Source: Lingula anatina (Eukaryota > Brachiopoda > Lingulata > Lingulida > Lingulidae). From it: 64,000 nt of DNA. Position 1 is the stretch's first letter; every line of letters begins with the position of its first letter. The stretch lies in assembly GCF_001039355.2 (NCBI RefSeq), contig NW_019774491.1, positions 324,630-388,629 of the forward strand. The letters are read 5' to 3'. The notes beneath the pieces were generated by a model, which was not told where the DNA came from, made no database searches, and saw only the letters and a list, made by a program, of their open reading frames with translations. Position numbers and translations under genes: made by a program. This document shows positions 39,357-51,776 of the stretch, piece after piece.

Positions 39357-39552
39357 CTGCCCTACCAAAAAGGTGTCACCTTTATCGCAATGTGTAAAAT
39401 GATACAGAAAAACAAGTCATGAACCAATGCTTTTTTATTTAATATCTAGGATTTTTTCACAAATCTTTACTTATTGTACAACCAGTGAATTAACGAACCA
39501 TAGTAAAAAAGCGAAGTCACATCTTAGTGTTTTGTGCAGTTTTTGTGGATTG
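39357..39552. mobile_element. Truncated Tc1-like element, family A end
   Basis: Matches the left end of the element at 44487: same terminal sequence (CTACCAAAAAGGTGTCACC), then TTTTTTCACAAAT, TACTTATTGTACAACC and AAGTCACATCTT in order, until homology stops near 39552. Preceded by TA. Confidence 0.75.
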
Positions 39553-41285
39553 AAGAAAGCAGCTGACACGTCTGAAATTTCTTGAAATTTTTTCATGGCT
39601 TCTGTTCTGAATGCTTTCTTTCTGTACAACGCATTTTCTTGTCGAGCAAACATAGTTTGACTCACTAAGGTAATTAGGAAGAAAGTAGTCAAAATTTGAT
39701 CTAGAGTAATATACAGTAATAATCTTGATAACCACGTTCAAAACTCCTTGTATTGTCAAAAGACACAAAACAACAAGAGCTCCATTTTACTTAGGGAGCA
39801 AAAATGCATCAAACGCTAAAAATCCCTAAGGAAAAAAATATTCAATCTTTTTCATTACCTATGTCGATTTATCAAGAACGATGAGGTTTATGACATTTGT
39901 CTGCAACTAGAAAACGACGGATACTCAGCACGGAGAGTAAACTGAAGAGAGATTAATTCTCACATATCAGTTGGCTTAAATTGTTTAGTTTGACTCCTTT
40001 GATCGTTTAAGTACGTATTTAAACCAAGATAACAATAACGCATTGACACTGATGCAACTCATTAAGCATGCTATTATTCACAAAAATGTTTTAATACCAA
40101 GATATTGGCACTCCTGACACTGTCAGGAAAACGCAATCGTCACTGTGGAAAATGATAAATTTGTTAACATAACATTATCAGGTTAATAACCTCGCTGTAA
40201 CAGCCCAGGGACGTTCATAGTGGCAGTTCAGAATTTTTGAAATATCAGACGACCCAATTTATTTCATGTGTTCTTATATTCCAGATATTTATAGAAACAG
40301 TACAATTACTATTTCATATGTGTTTTCTAGATGTGTTATGTGAAATTATGCAGCAATGCATGGAAGGCTTTCCCCTTATTCAGCTTGATACAAAACTTAA
40401 CGTATCGTTTTAAATATACGTTTGTTCATTTATTTATTTATTTATTTGTGCTTTAAAATAAATAAACCATTTTTTGTTATAAATACTTTTTGCTAATGTT
40501 AACACATAAACGTCATGAATTAACGCCGTAAAACTTATCTAATTTGTCACCTGCTGCCGAACCATGTCACCTGCCAAACATCTTGACACAGTTTTGAATC
40601 GTGCGCAACCTGAAAGTAGGCTATCGATAGTGCTCGAAGTGATGGCGGACGCTAAGGTTAAGGTCTTTTTAATTTCCCCAGATTGTGTCGGGGAAGAAGA
40701 ATCAAAGATTGTTTAGCCAGAGAAAAGAGTCTCAGGTATGCGCGGAGAAATTTTTCGCTAGGCATCTTTTAGAGAATTTTACAAAATATGGTCTTAAGTA
40801 ACGCGAGACTCCCTACCAGTATATGCACAATATTCTAGGCTTATATACCAACTGGCTGATGAGTGGTTAGTAATGGAAATTGCTGAAGACCTCAAGAAAT
40901 ATAATTGACTGATTAGCCATCTCCAAGACCCTAATTCTTTCGCCGCACACATGGCATAGTGCCGATAAGCTTTAAGAAACAGTCATTGCTGCTCGGTTCT
41001 CAGGCTGATAGTTGCTACCCAGATAACATAAATTGAAGTGACCAATGTTATTGTTAGTCAGGTTCTTCAAGGGCTCGATTGAGAAGTTATTGAATGTACT
41101 GCATGTTTAAAAGGGAGTATTCATGCTAACACAAAGGGTTAGAAAATTATGATCTTGCTGTTCTAGCTACCGGCATTACCAATCCATAAACTGTCTACAC
41201 AAAGATTACTACTTACGTATATGTATATCAGTTGCTATATTGACTAATCTACATATAAAGTTACTTAATAATATTAATAAAATAA

Positions 41286-41339
<54 letters not shown>
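41286..41339. repeat. (TTA)n microsatellite
   Basis: About 18 ATT/TTA units. Confidence 0.95.
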
Positions 41340-41810
41340 CACTAAGCTAAAATGGCACATATAATTATGTTGTAGGCTCCTTATACTGCAACCGATATAA
41401 ATACAAATAAAAAAGTCAATGCATCCCATTGCAGGTACACCAACAATGTTAAAGTAATTCAAGCCAGGAATCTGAAAGCATTCAAAGAGCATTAATAGCT
41501 TCTTGTTGAACTTACCGGGGGACAATTAAAACTTTTAAAACAAATTTACTGATAAATGGCCTATATAAAAATCATTATATTCACCGTCCTCTATTGAAAC
41601 TCGTTAGACAGCCATCTTGACGAACTTGTGCTTTAGCTCGGGTGATTATCTTTCCCTTTTCCGGAAGTATGGCTAGTGTCAGAAAGGAAATATTAAAGGT
41701 GGGTTGGTGGGGTATAATGCCGTTTACCCCAGAAAAATTTGTAAACATGAGTTTTGGAGGGAAAATCCTGCCTTGATAGGCTTTAAAACACACAATAAAG
41801 GGCGTATCCT

Positions 41811-42165
41811 ACGGGGAGGGGGGGGGGGTGACAAAAGTACTGCTGCGTGTGTATAGATAGTCGTCGCAACCAAGTGATAGGGCTTTTGGTGAAATCTGTT
41901 TGGCGGTTATTTGTCGCAAGTGATGTGTATTCTTCCATGTGCCACATAAAAGTGGCATCAAATGTGTACATTGTCCCTCTGGCTGCCAGGAGCTCACAAA
42001 TCAACAAGGTCGTTTCTCAGTAAGGAGGGCGTTTAGATCCCCCAAATGTAGTGTAGCTGCCAGATATACTGTGTACCTAGACTGTATACAAGGTTTGCAG
42101 ACGGATGGAGGACACTGGCTATGTCCAAAAGTTACCACGAAGTGCCCTTTTCAGGACAAGGAAAA
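41811..42165 (+). mobile_element. Truncated Tc1-like element, family B
   Basis: Starts with a G-run then GTGACAAAAGTACTGC, like the end at 49596, and continues with CCATGTGC, GGAGCTCACAAAT, CGCCAGATAT-like and TTGCAGACGGATGG blocks matching 49690-49900 in order. It carries a piece of the transposase N-terminal region only. Confidence 0.65.
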
Positions 42166-42814
42166 TAAAAACTTACTGGAATATTCTTGTTTTTTTTAAA
42201 TGAATAGATAAAGTCCAGAAACGTTCTGACTTAAGAGGTGTTTAATTTTATGACGTCATCCAGATCCTTGATTGCTTCCTGTGTGACTTCAGCCTTCAAG
42301 ACGCTATGGAATGCCCTGGCTGTGTATACCGCCGATATTGCATAAACTGACATTCAGATGAAATACCAAGTATTATATACCCTGAAATTTTAATCTAAAG
42401 AATTAAGACAAGATACCCAGTGCAAACTCTTGGGGCTGAAACTTAAATTACATTTTAGAGGCCTTAAATCGCTACATAACTGCAGCAGTGCTGTGCATAG
42501 ATAAAGCGCCAATTATAAAGATTGTAAAGTGGGGTATTGAGCAGCAGCCCAGGAGAGTAACGAGGTCATATATCATTTAAATGGTCTGACGCTGTTCAAG
42601 AAAGTCATTCTATTCTGGAGGCGTGCTGCCTAGAACCTTTGCTGATTTCAACACATATTACAATTTCATTTCCGATGGCATTTGATTTTAAGAAAAGGTA
42701 TTTTGATGTTTCTACAGAAAAACAAGTGTGCACTTGGATAACAGGAGAAAAGTAAGAGAGAAAGAGTAGATATAAACAATATTAATAAGGAAAACTCTTG
42801 GGTGACTCTTAGAA

Positions 42815-45800
42815 ATGGATTACAATTTATTAAGAGAACTATCCCTCCTACTTGACCCCGTTGATCCCCTGGGGAACGACTGGCGAATGATGGCACACAC
42901 TATGGGGTATTCTTACTCGGAAATAAGAAAACTTGAACGCGAAACGGAACCAACCAAGATGCTCGTGGCATCTTACGCGGCAAAGACCGGGAAAACAGAC
43001 ACTGCTATTATGTGCGACGTCAAGAGTTTTGCTTTGGAAGTAGATCGGGCAGACGTTGTGGATTTGATAGAAAGTGCACTTAATTCGGAATATGTAAGCC
43101 AAAGACCAGCAGATGTAGCATGCGTCGTTCTACAAGAAATAGGTAGGTTCGAAGGCTATACTAGTCAAAAATAGGTTGGTATGATGCACAACTTCAGTTA
43201 CACTGTTACCTAACATGTAATGTCAAAATAAAAATAACAACTTTATTCCAAAAAAATATGTAGTTGAAGCCCGAATACTTCAAATCTCTATACATTGAGC
43301 AATCTCTGTAAATGTATGGATCACATAACAAAGAATGTCAGCTTTCCCCTGGTTTAAAATAATTCTTCAATATTAATTTTATCTCATATGACACGTTTCT
43401 AGTTCAACAAAGGTACCTTGCGTTCGTGTAAATGTCAACCTCGACATAAAAAAATTACAACCCCCACCAGTACTGTTTCTCTTGTGGAGATCTGTATAAT
43501 TTAGTAAAAGTGTCTCGCAAATGTAAAGTATTGCTGCCGACTGCGATACTTAAAGGCCCAGTCACAAATCAGTTGCGATGCGTCGGGGATGGGTAAAACC
43601 CGGGAAATTTGAACAAACTCTTGAGACAGATCTCACGATTTTGCACCCGTCGGAGGCGCTCTCCGGACGCCTGCGGGTTGTCGCAGATTTGTTAGATATC
43701 GCCACTCCCGTCGCGGTCCCCAACTTTGAACTTAAAATTTTAAGATTGCTCGCAAGATTTTTCACCCATTTTGGGCATCCCAGACACAATCTCCGATGAC
43801 CTACGATGCCCTCCGATTAATCGGAGGCGTCCTCCGAATATATACCCATATATAACCACATATACCCAGGGGGAAAAAATTACGAGAAAAGACGCTCGCA
43901 GATATCGTCTCCGATCGCCTCCGATGCAATCGGAGGCTAATCCCATGATTTTTCGACAAAACCGGGTCAAAATCCTTGAAAAATCTCAGACAATGTGACT
44001 GCTCCACTTTTATTAGGATTATTGCTAGGATTGTTCAAGGATTCTTTATTTTCTACGACGACCCCCGGCCAAAACTAATCCCCGACAGATCGCCGACATT
44101 GTGACTGGGCCTTAAGTAAAGATAACGAGGACGTTGACTTAGGCTTAACATAGCTGCCAGCTGGAAAGCTTACACACGAAAGCTAAAAAGTTGGACTGAC
44201 ACCGACTAGACTGGTATATCTTTCATTGTTAAATGAACAGGAAAGTCAGTTTATGATAGTTTTATAAATGCATACCAATAGATTTTACAAGGTCATGACA
44301 TAATTCATATCATATTTACTAAATCTTCTCGCTTGAAAAACGCTACGACCTTGTAACTGCATGTATATGCCATGACCTTGACCTGCCTTTGAAAACGCTT
44401 GTAAAATTTTGGATATATATTACTTCGCAGAAATTGCTATTTCAGACATGTTCCTGTGATATCATATTGTGTTGCCAAGATATGTACTCCCCTAGCAAAA
44501 AAGATGTCACCCCTAGCGCAATGTTTAAACTAATACAGAAACGCATGTCATTAACCAATGTTCTTAATTCAACTTCTAAACAGAATTTTTTCACAAATAT
44601 TTACTGATTGTACAACCGATGAATTAGCTAACCACAGTAAAAATAACAAAGCCACATCTTGGTATTTTATGCAGTATCCTCCGGATTGGAGGACGTGCCG
44701 TCTGTGCGTGGAGTCAAAAGGTTCTGTAACGTTTGTGCAGTGATGGCGTTCCACACACGTTGCCAAGATAGCATGAGGTCATTTTTTGTTCGCGGTGTTT
44801 TTCCCCTCATTTATCCATTTCCGAAGATATCCAACACATTCTTAATGAGGCTCTGATCTAAAGATTGAGCTAGCCATTGGGGGTATGCTGGATCTGAATC
44901 GCATATAACCTGCCTAATGTTGAATTGGCTGTAGGTAGAGTAGCACTATCATGCTGAAACATAAATTGGTGGTCATGGTCCCCAAAGATATTCACGACAG
45001 AATTCTTTTAGTTTCTTGTAAGTACTTGGATGCAAGGGTCTGTGGTAAGGTTCCGTTGACCACTGCCTGCTCGCCTACAACATAGTAGCCATTACACCCC
45101 ATGCTGTGATTTATGTGGGGTGCGTTTTGTCAAACAGAGGCAAATAATTAGGAAGATACTCCTTACCAGCTATTCTCCAAACCCTTACGCGCCCATATAT
45201 TCTGACAACGCTTAACTTGATTTCATCTGAGAACAGCATCATTGCCCAGTCATTGGCTGGTGTTCATGCCAGAGTTCAAGTATACCATCTGACTGGACGT
45301 AGACGGTTCATGGAAGTGATCACTGGTCTCCTAACAGAAACCCTGTCTAGATAATGGCGATTGTGCTGACGTCTTCTGACGGTAAACCCAGAAACACAGT
45401 TTGACCTATTGTTGTTACATGTTGCAGTTAAGTGCCTAAATGTCATGAAGTGTTTTCTAAGAGGAAGGCGAGTTAACATTCTCTTTTCTCTGGGTGTGGT
45501 TTCCTACGTTAGGCCTTAACCAGGCAATCTTGTCCACGTGCCTGTTTTGTTATGATGTTGTCGAACACTCTGAATGGTTCTCATGGAACAACCCAACCAT
45601 CTGGCATTTCGGCGGATCAAAACTCCCTCCTATGTCAACCGCTTGGTTAAAAAATGTATCCTTCTTACTTAGGAGCCGCGTATTGAAAAAAAATAATTGA
45701 AGCATTATCCCTATGGGGAGTCTCACTAGATTAATGTCAGCGTGAACCCCCAGGGAGTTGGATCGATCTTAATATCTGGGAATGCACTCTTAGATTGAGT

Positions 45801-48800
45801 ATTTCCATGATTATACTTTGTAGGTCAGTGTTCTGCTACTCACATCCTCGATTTACACTATGTTCGGTTGCCTAGTTGTTATGTAATAGAACAATTAAAA
45901 CTATGGGTACCCTTTTAGTAAAGTACACCTTGCTCAGCCAGCGTACATAATCCGGGGAGTAACTAAATATAACCTTGTCGCGCAAAGTAAGTGCAGTAAG
46001 GGTGACACCTTTTTTGCTAGGGGAGTAAAGACAATATTTTATATCGCTTGGAAAACCTCAAGGAAAACCTTGTAATCTTTTATCAAAACGATATCTAATA
46101 GTGTGCACAAGAGGCCTCAAATCTGCAAGAAAACCGACGTTTTTGAACAGGCATTCCATCATAGGCCCAATTCAGCCATTTTTACGCAAAACCATTAGCA
46201 GTATTTTTCATACCGCTGGCGATCGATCCTCGCCACATTGTCTTTGCGATTGGTAGCTCTCAGCGTGTGAAGCTAAATAATAAAAAAAAAAGGCCAACCC
46301 GGGTGAGAGAGGCGGGGTACCATTTTGTTTTGTTAATGAAGATTAGCCTCACGACCTGTCTTTGTAATATAACTTGCCTATTTTTTGCAGACACAATGAA
46401 AACGGAAGAGATGTGCCGACGTGCTATCCAAGAGTGCTGCAAATGCTTACGTCGATACCTTACAGAGGAAATAGTTCGTGAAGATTCTAGTCTTCGGAAA
46501 TTATTATCGATGAGAAAGATTCGTGCAAAATTCACAACTTTATTAGAAAATGATATGCTGACGCCGGCACAGTTTGCCTCATTGTACCCCGAGCACAAGG
46601 ATGATTTAGACATTAAGCTTTTTGATTTTGACTTTTTATTTTTACTCATTCGGAATCTCAACCCTCCTACTAGCGTGAACTGGAGCTCGTGCCCAGGTCA
46701 AGACGAGACGGAGCCATTACATGATATTATAAGACTTCGGGAATTTTACAAGAAGGTGACAGAGATATCTCAAAGCACTGAGAGCATGATGGCATTGGTA
46801 AAAGCAATGGAGCTTCCAATTAGAAGACTTTTTGGCGATCCGATATATATTCTTTCAGGAGAACGACAGTTTGCCCCAGAAACGACCTCTGTAAAGTCGG
46901 AAAATCCAAGAAGCAAGAAATTTATCTTCACTGCTGTTCTGGCTGTNTGCTTTGACAGAATACACTCCATAAATCTTCCACACGCTACCCCTTGTGTAAC
47001 CGTAATATATGAAATGAATTTAGAATATTTTTTTTTGTTTGGATAAACAAACACTTTTCTGTAAATTTGTTTTCAGTAATCTAATCTCTATAGAGAGACT
47101 TATGTCTAATCTAAACTCTAGAGACTAAACTAGAGACAAAACTGATTACAATTGAAAAATATGACACCCAAATACGCTATGCCAATGCTATTACTTGTAC
47201 CATTTACGAGCTAAAGTAACTAACTGAATGTCTTTTTTATATAAAGGCTCCCAAAGCTACGTACATTACGTCAGTCGAAGACACTGGGGTGCAATGCTAG
47301 GCCGTGACACGCCTAACGAGTTCCTCACGCACCCCGTGAAAAATGTCATCATCATTACACGTAATCTGTACAGGTTTTGTAACACAAGCACAGAATGCTG
47401 CCAAAAAGTACAGTTATTGCAAAAGGAAGACATGTCGGAAAAATTCAGCAAGTATTTTTGTCAAATAATTATACGCACCACGTTGATTGTGTTGTTAAAA
47501 GTAACCTTTAATGGTGTGATTGTAGGAAAATAATGAAATGCAAATAGCTTTTGACTTTACTTGTCAATTTGGATTTTGGTTCTGTTCTATTTGGTTTTAT
47601 TCTGGCGAAAAAAATACTAGACAAAAAAGAACAAACTGTCTATAATTCTTTAGAAATTTATAACAATCATTTGTCTCATTAAATGGTCGGCATTTATTTT
47701 GGATTTAGCCATGCCAGCACTGCCCCGACCTAACCAAATACGCGTTATTCTAAGGGGAAAAGAATGCACTGTATCTGGCATATCATCTTGATGAATGCCA
47801 CGCGAGAAGGTCGACAGAGTGATAAAAATACATTACCCTGCTTTGGGGTGTATGTGCTCGTCTTTTCTTACTTCCCTGGTCAGTGTATACTTCCTAGAGA
47901 TGAGAAGAGGGAAAACTTGATACAGGCTGGCGGTTTAAACAATAATCATGAAAGGCTGAATAAGGTGATTTAATTCTGATGTGTGTAGAGTGCAGCGCGG
48001 GTAAATAAGGTGATTAGATATAGATAACTATACTCAAATTGAACTCAAAGTGAGCACACGTATACAGTTAAAAATGTACACGAGGCAGTGCTTTCTTTTA
48101 TTTCTCAAACAGATTACAATGACATCGCGTACAACTTTGTGGTCGGATATGATGGTGTTGTCTACGAAGGAACGGGATGGGACATACAAGGGGCTCACAG
48201 TTTAAGGTGAGACACTTTCGTGAACATATCAAAAGGAATGGACTTGTGCAAAACATATAATTAAGTGTAATTTCATTTACAATTACCTCAACCAGATTAA
48301 AGTTATAATTTAAAATTTAGGAATTGGAAGTGTTAATGGCGAGCAGGTTTTTTGATCAGATTATTTTGAAATCATTATTATTCGGGAAACTGTGGAAGAC
48401 TGAGATGGCTTTTAAAGGCATACAGTGCGCGTTACACTTTTATAAAGTTTTGAAATTTCCAGTAAAATGTTAATCTTACAGTTTTATTCAGTAAAGATCA
48501 AAATCTCATTTTGTGCCTTCAGCGTTAGAAGGAGGAGTGTTAAGTAGTCTTTTGTGCCGTTTTTCATAAGTAGTTTTTGTCATAGAAAATAAGCCGTTTG
48601 AGTAAAGCGTCATATTTTGTCTTCCTGGACATAATTTGGCATAATCTGTGTCTAGTACATTTACTCAGTGAAAATACTGTTTGATTATATTGAAGATTGA
48701 CAATTCCCAAATTTTTATCATTTTGCAATCACCATTTGAAAAAAAAAACGAACCATTCATTGCCTCCAATCTGCTATTTGTTTAGAAATTAATCGCATTT

Positions 48801-51776
48801 GCTCGTATTATGTCGATAAATCTACATCTAAATCTCGAATGTTACAAACCACCGCTGATTTTGTTTTGAACCTCTTTAATGAAGTCCGCACTTTATGCTT
48901 TAGATGGAACGAAAAAAGCATAGGAGTTGCTTTTCTTGGGATGGAACAGCTCAAACCGTCTCCAATTGCACTTGAGGCAGCGCAGACTTTACTCCATTAC
49001 GGCGTACAGATTGGAAAGTTGGATAACAACTATTCTCTATATGCCCATTGCCAGGTGACAAACGCCGATAAAAGTCCCGGTGTTGAAGTCTTGCAGCATA
49101 TGAGGGAATGGGATCCTCCTTTAGTAGGTCTAATAGTTATTAAAATAGCAGATATATAGCTGGTTTTTATACGGTAGTTTTTCTTTATTATAACGCCATT
49201 TTTGGATTGTTTGGATTGCTAGCAGACGGGGGAAAGAGAGAGGGATTCAGATTTTGTGTTCTTTTTCATATCGTACCCTGAGTGTCAGAGCAACGTAAAA
49301 GCTAGCTTGCTAAATATACCTTGTGGTGGAGTCGCTTTTAGTAGTATTGGTATTGCTACTATGGGTTATATATGAAATCAAGATCGAGCTGGCAATACCG
49401 GAATCTAGAACCTAGGGTACATATCGAGGCCAATGGAGTATTTTTCACCGTGTGCATTTCTGCATCATAATTTAAATATATGGGATTACTTTTGATAACC
49501 TATTGTAGAAGAAACTATAAACTGTGGGTTTCACGTTTGGAGGCTATTCTACTTAAAATGGCGGTGTGACATTTTTCTTTTGAGCAAATCAACTACAGAG
49601 GGTGACAAAGTATTGCACCATCTGCTTGAATTGTGCGCATTGTGAGGGGGGGTTTGTTTGTAAAAAGAGATCTGTGACGTATTTTCATCCATGTGCACTA
49701 TAAAGAATGCCATTAAAGGTGTAACGCCCATTTGGATGTCAGTTAAGTTTCTACCATGGTGCAGGTTTTGGAGCTCACAAATGAAGGAAGATAAGAAATT
49801 GTTTCTCTGAGGGACAAGGGAATAAATGCCCCCCAAGTAGTCGCCAGATATGGTGTTTCTGCATGGTCAGCCTGTATAAAGGGATTGCAGAAGGATGGGG
49901 TACACTGATGCCACCCGAAGAACACTAGTGCCAGAGACGACAGGTGTCTTTTTATGCTGTCAATTAAGGCTAAGGAGATCTGTGTCGTGCCGCGAATAAG
50001 TTTTGCAGTAGTCGCTCAATTTGCAAGTTATGGCTAGCAGAAGTAATGTCCAAAGACGGCTCCATGCTACAGGAATTCACACCAGGGTAGAAAAGAGGAA
50101 ACCAACCTTGGTAAACAGACGAAAGAGAGTGGCATGGGATACAAGAACCGTTGCATGGACCGTAGGTCAGAACTGGCGCCTTTTTGTAATGTATAAAAAT
50201 CGTCATCCAATTATGCCTGCCTGCTAGGCAGTCCACTTCAATAATGTTTCGGGGATGCATTGCTTTCTAAGAAATTGGTGAACTGAGGTTAGTGCATCGA
50301 AACCTGAGCCACAAGCGTCACACTGAATTTCTAGATCAGCACCTTTTACCATCGGTGGAAATCATTTTAGGACAAGCATCATCCGTTCATCTTCCAAGAT
50401 TTTAACGCTACACCCAACAGGCCCAGGGCTATACAAGAGTGACTTTACCAGCCTGGCATCAATAGGGTGGATTGGCCTGCCCAATCACCACACACAAACC
50501 TCATTGAAAACCTCTTGAATGAGATTGTAAGTAAATTGACAAAGCACAAACGCTCTTACCCATAGTTTCTTATAACAGCTTAGGCAAACAGCCCCCAGAA
50601 GATTACTGAACCGTTATTAGGCTATACCCAGATAGACTAAGAAGGATAGTGGTATATTGAGAACACGAAGGTACACTGTACCCTTCAGAATATTAATACT
50701 GACATAATAGCATGGGTATGTAAGTGCAAATTACTGGTCTATAAATCTGGAGTAAAGATACTTATATAACCGGTTTTCAATAAAACACTAATTGAAAAAC
50801 CTGACAAATTCAGCTGTTGTTTCCCATTAAGCAACTGGTGCTATGCTTTTGTCACCCCTCTGTACTATTACAGACACATTTAATAGGTTCGTGGGATGTG
50901 CAGTTATGGGGGGGGGGGGGAGGGGGACCGTGTCCAGATTAGTAACGCAGTTGGCAAAAATAACCTGTTTATTTGTATTAAAGGTCTGTTCCCCGAGATT
51001 TTCTCAGCCCACGGATTGGAAGATATAGGAACTGCACACTAAAATTACGTCAGACATTAGGAAACGCTTTACTTATTGAAAAATTAAAATATATATTTTC
51101 TGTGTATATTGAGAGTTAACCTTGCCTGGTTTATACCTAATTCAGCTTATGTAATCTGCAAAGTTGCATACATGTGTTCTGCACGCCCAGGGTTCCTTTC
51201 TGTTGGTTTTTAACATTTGATTTGATTCGCCCCTTTAAAGGTTTTACTTTTTAGATTAAAATTTTTCCCTGGTTCAAATCTATTTTCAAACAGCCAAGAA
51301 AAAGAACATAACAATAAAGTCAAATTATCATATCTGTCCATTCAGAGACATTCAATTCATTATCTTCCGATTGAAGCTGCAAGAAGAAAATAGGAAAATA
51401 GTAACGGTTCAAAAAATGTTCAGTTCAAGCAAGTTTTAGTTTCACAAAGGACGCAAAACACCGGCTGATCCAAATTCAGTGTTGATTCTGTGTTGCTTGT
51501 TAATTGTGTTGATTGTATGTTTTAGCCAAAATTTCATGAAATATCCTTTACCCGTATCTCACCCTAACACAGCATACCACTAGTTTAAATGACACTAATG
51601 AAGAAAATACTGATTTCTTTTTTCTCTAGGAAAAACGTCTTATTTCCATTGAAGATCAAGCGACCAGGAGGCGCATTCGAGAAAAGAAAGGCTTTTGGTG
51701 CTGTTTGGAATTCGAGCATGACCAAACGAATAAATCCTTTGAGCTTCCGTGTGGAGATGGTTTTGACGAACTGTAA
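42815..51776 (+). CDS. Death domain-HEPN-PGRP fusion protein (predicted intracellular sensor)
   Basis: Exons 42815-43142, 46391-46993, 47247-47447, 48113-48206, 48904-49123 and 51630-51776 join in phase to 530 codons. Residues 1-95 are a death domain ([16 protein letters not shown], then [15 protein letters not shown]), closest by eye to MyD88 and UNC5. Residues about 113-270 resemble the DZIP3/hRUL138-type HEPN domain ([34 protein letters not shown]). Residues about 315-481 are a peptidoglycan-recognition protein domain ([53 protein letters not shown]). Residues 483-530 are a basic then acidic tail. No signal peptide or membrane helix, so probably cytoplasmic. Zinc ligands are incomplete (I347/T348 for the His pair, Ser466 for Cys), so a binding rather than amidase role is inferred. 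Uncertain: an N at 46947 makes the HEPN exon end provisional, and the exon ending 47447 needs a GC donor. A separate PGRP starting at an ATG at 47228 is the alternative. Confidence 0.72.
43554..44111. mobile_element. TTAA-flanked MITE in intron 1 of the death-domain gene
   Basis: Terminal inverted repeats GGCCCAGTCACAA (left) and TTGTGACTGGGCC (right) extend imperfectly for about 40 bp and are flanked by TTAA on both sides (43550-43553, 44112-44115). The interior has palindromic CCTCCGATTAATCGGAGG and other TCCGAT units. No transposase. TTAA targets suggest a piggyBac-like mover. Confidence 0.8.
44487..46025 (-). mobile_element. Tc1/mariner-like element, family A, degenerate transposase
   Basis: Ends CTCCCCTAGCAAAAAAGATG and, inverted, CTCCCCTAGCAAAAAAGGTG, flanked by TA at 44485 and 46026. 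The minus strand carries a broken Tc1 transposase: an HTH/linker part around 45276-45479 ([19 protein letters not shown]) and the DDE C-terminal block near 44860-44900, where the usual D..E positions read Gln and Lys. Stops interrupt it, so it is not active. It sits in intron 1 of the death-domain gene, opposite in strand. Confidence 0.85.
46947..46947. other. N within the HEPN exon
   Basis: Reads CTGGCTGTNTGC. If it is a gap, the exon end and the HEPN-to-PGRP junction are uncertain; GTNTGC itself could be a donor. Confidence 0.7.
49596..50863 (+). mobile_element. Tc1/mariner-like element, family B, degenerate transposase
   Basis: Inverted ends CAGAGGGTGACAAAG and CTTTTGTCACCCCTCTG are flanked by TA. 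The forward strand shows transposase remnants over many stops and frameshifts: [19 protein letters not shown] near 49830 and [20 protein letters not shown] near 50470, the latter being the block holding the final catalytic Glu. Inactive. It sits in the last intron of the death domain-HEPN-PGRP gene. Confidence 0.85.

Larger units (their letters stand above)
38091..42814. other. Intergenic region with transposon fragments
   Basis: No supportable coding gene. Holds (TA)n, a foldback MITE, two partial Tc1-like copies and (TTA)n, listed separately. A short ORF at 40564 and a good donor after 40735 (GTCTCAG|GTATGC) could mark a 5' non-coding exon of the death-domain gene, whose first coding exon is preceded by an acceptor (GACTCTTAG). 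Confidence 0.45.

Noticed and set aside
42815-43174. Death domain as a one-exon gene ending at 43174
   Set aside because: A consensus donor AG|GTAGGT at 43142 precedes the stop, and its phase fits the HEPN exon; the extra residues have no death-domain role.
47764-47973. Extra coding exon between the PGRP exons
   Set aside because: No acceptor/donor pair in the right phase, and the PGRP fold is already continuous across 47447-48113.
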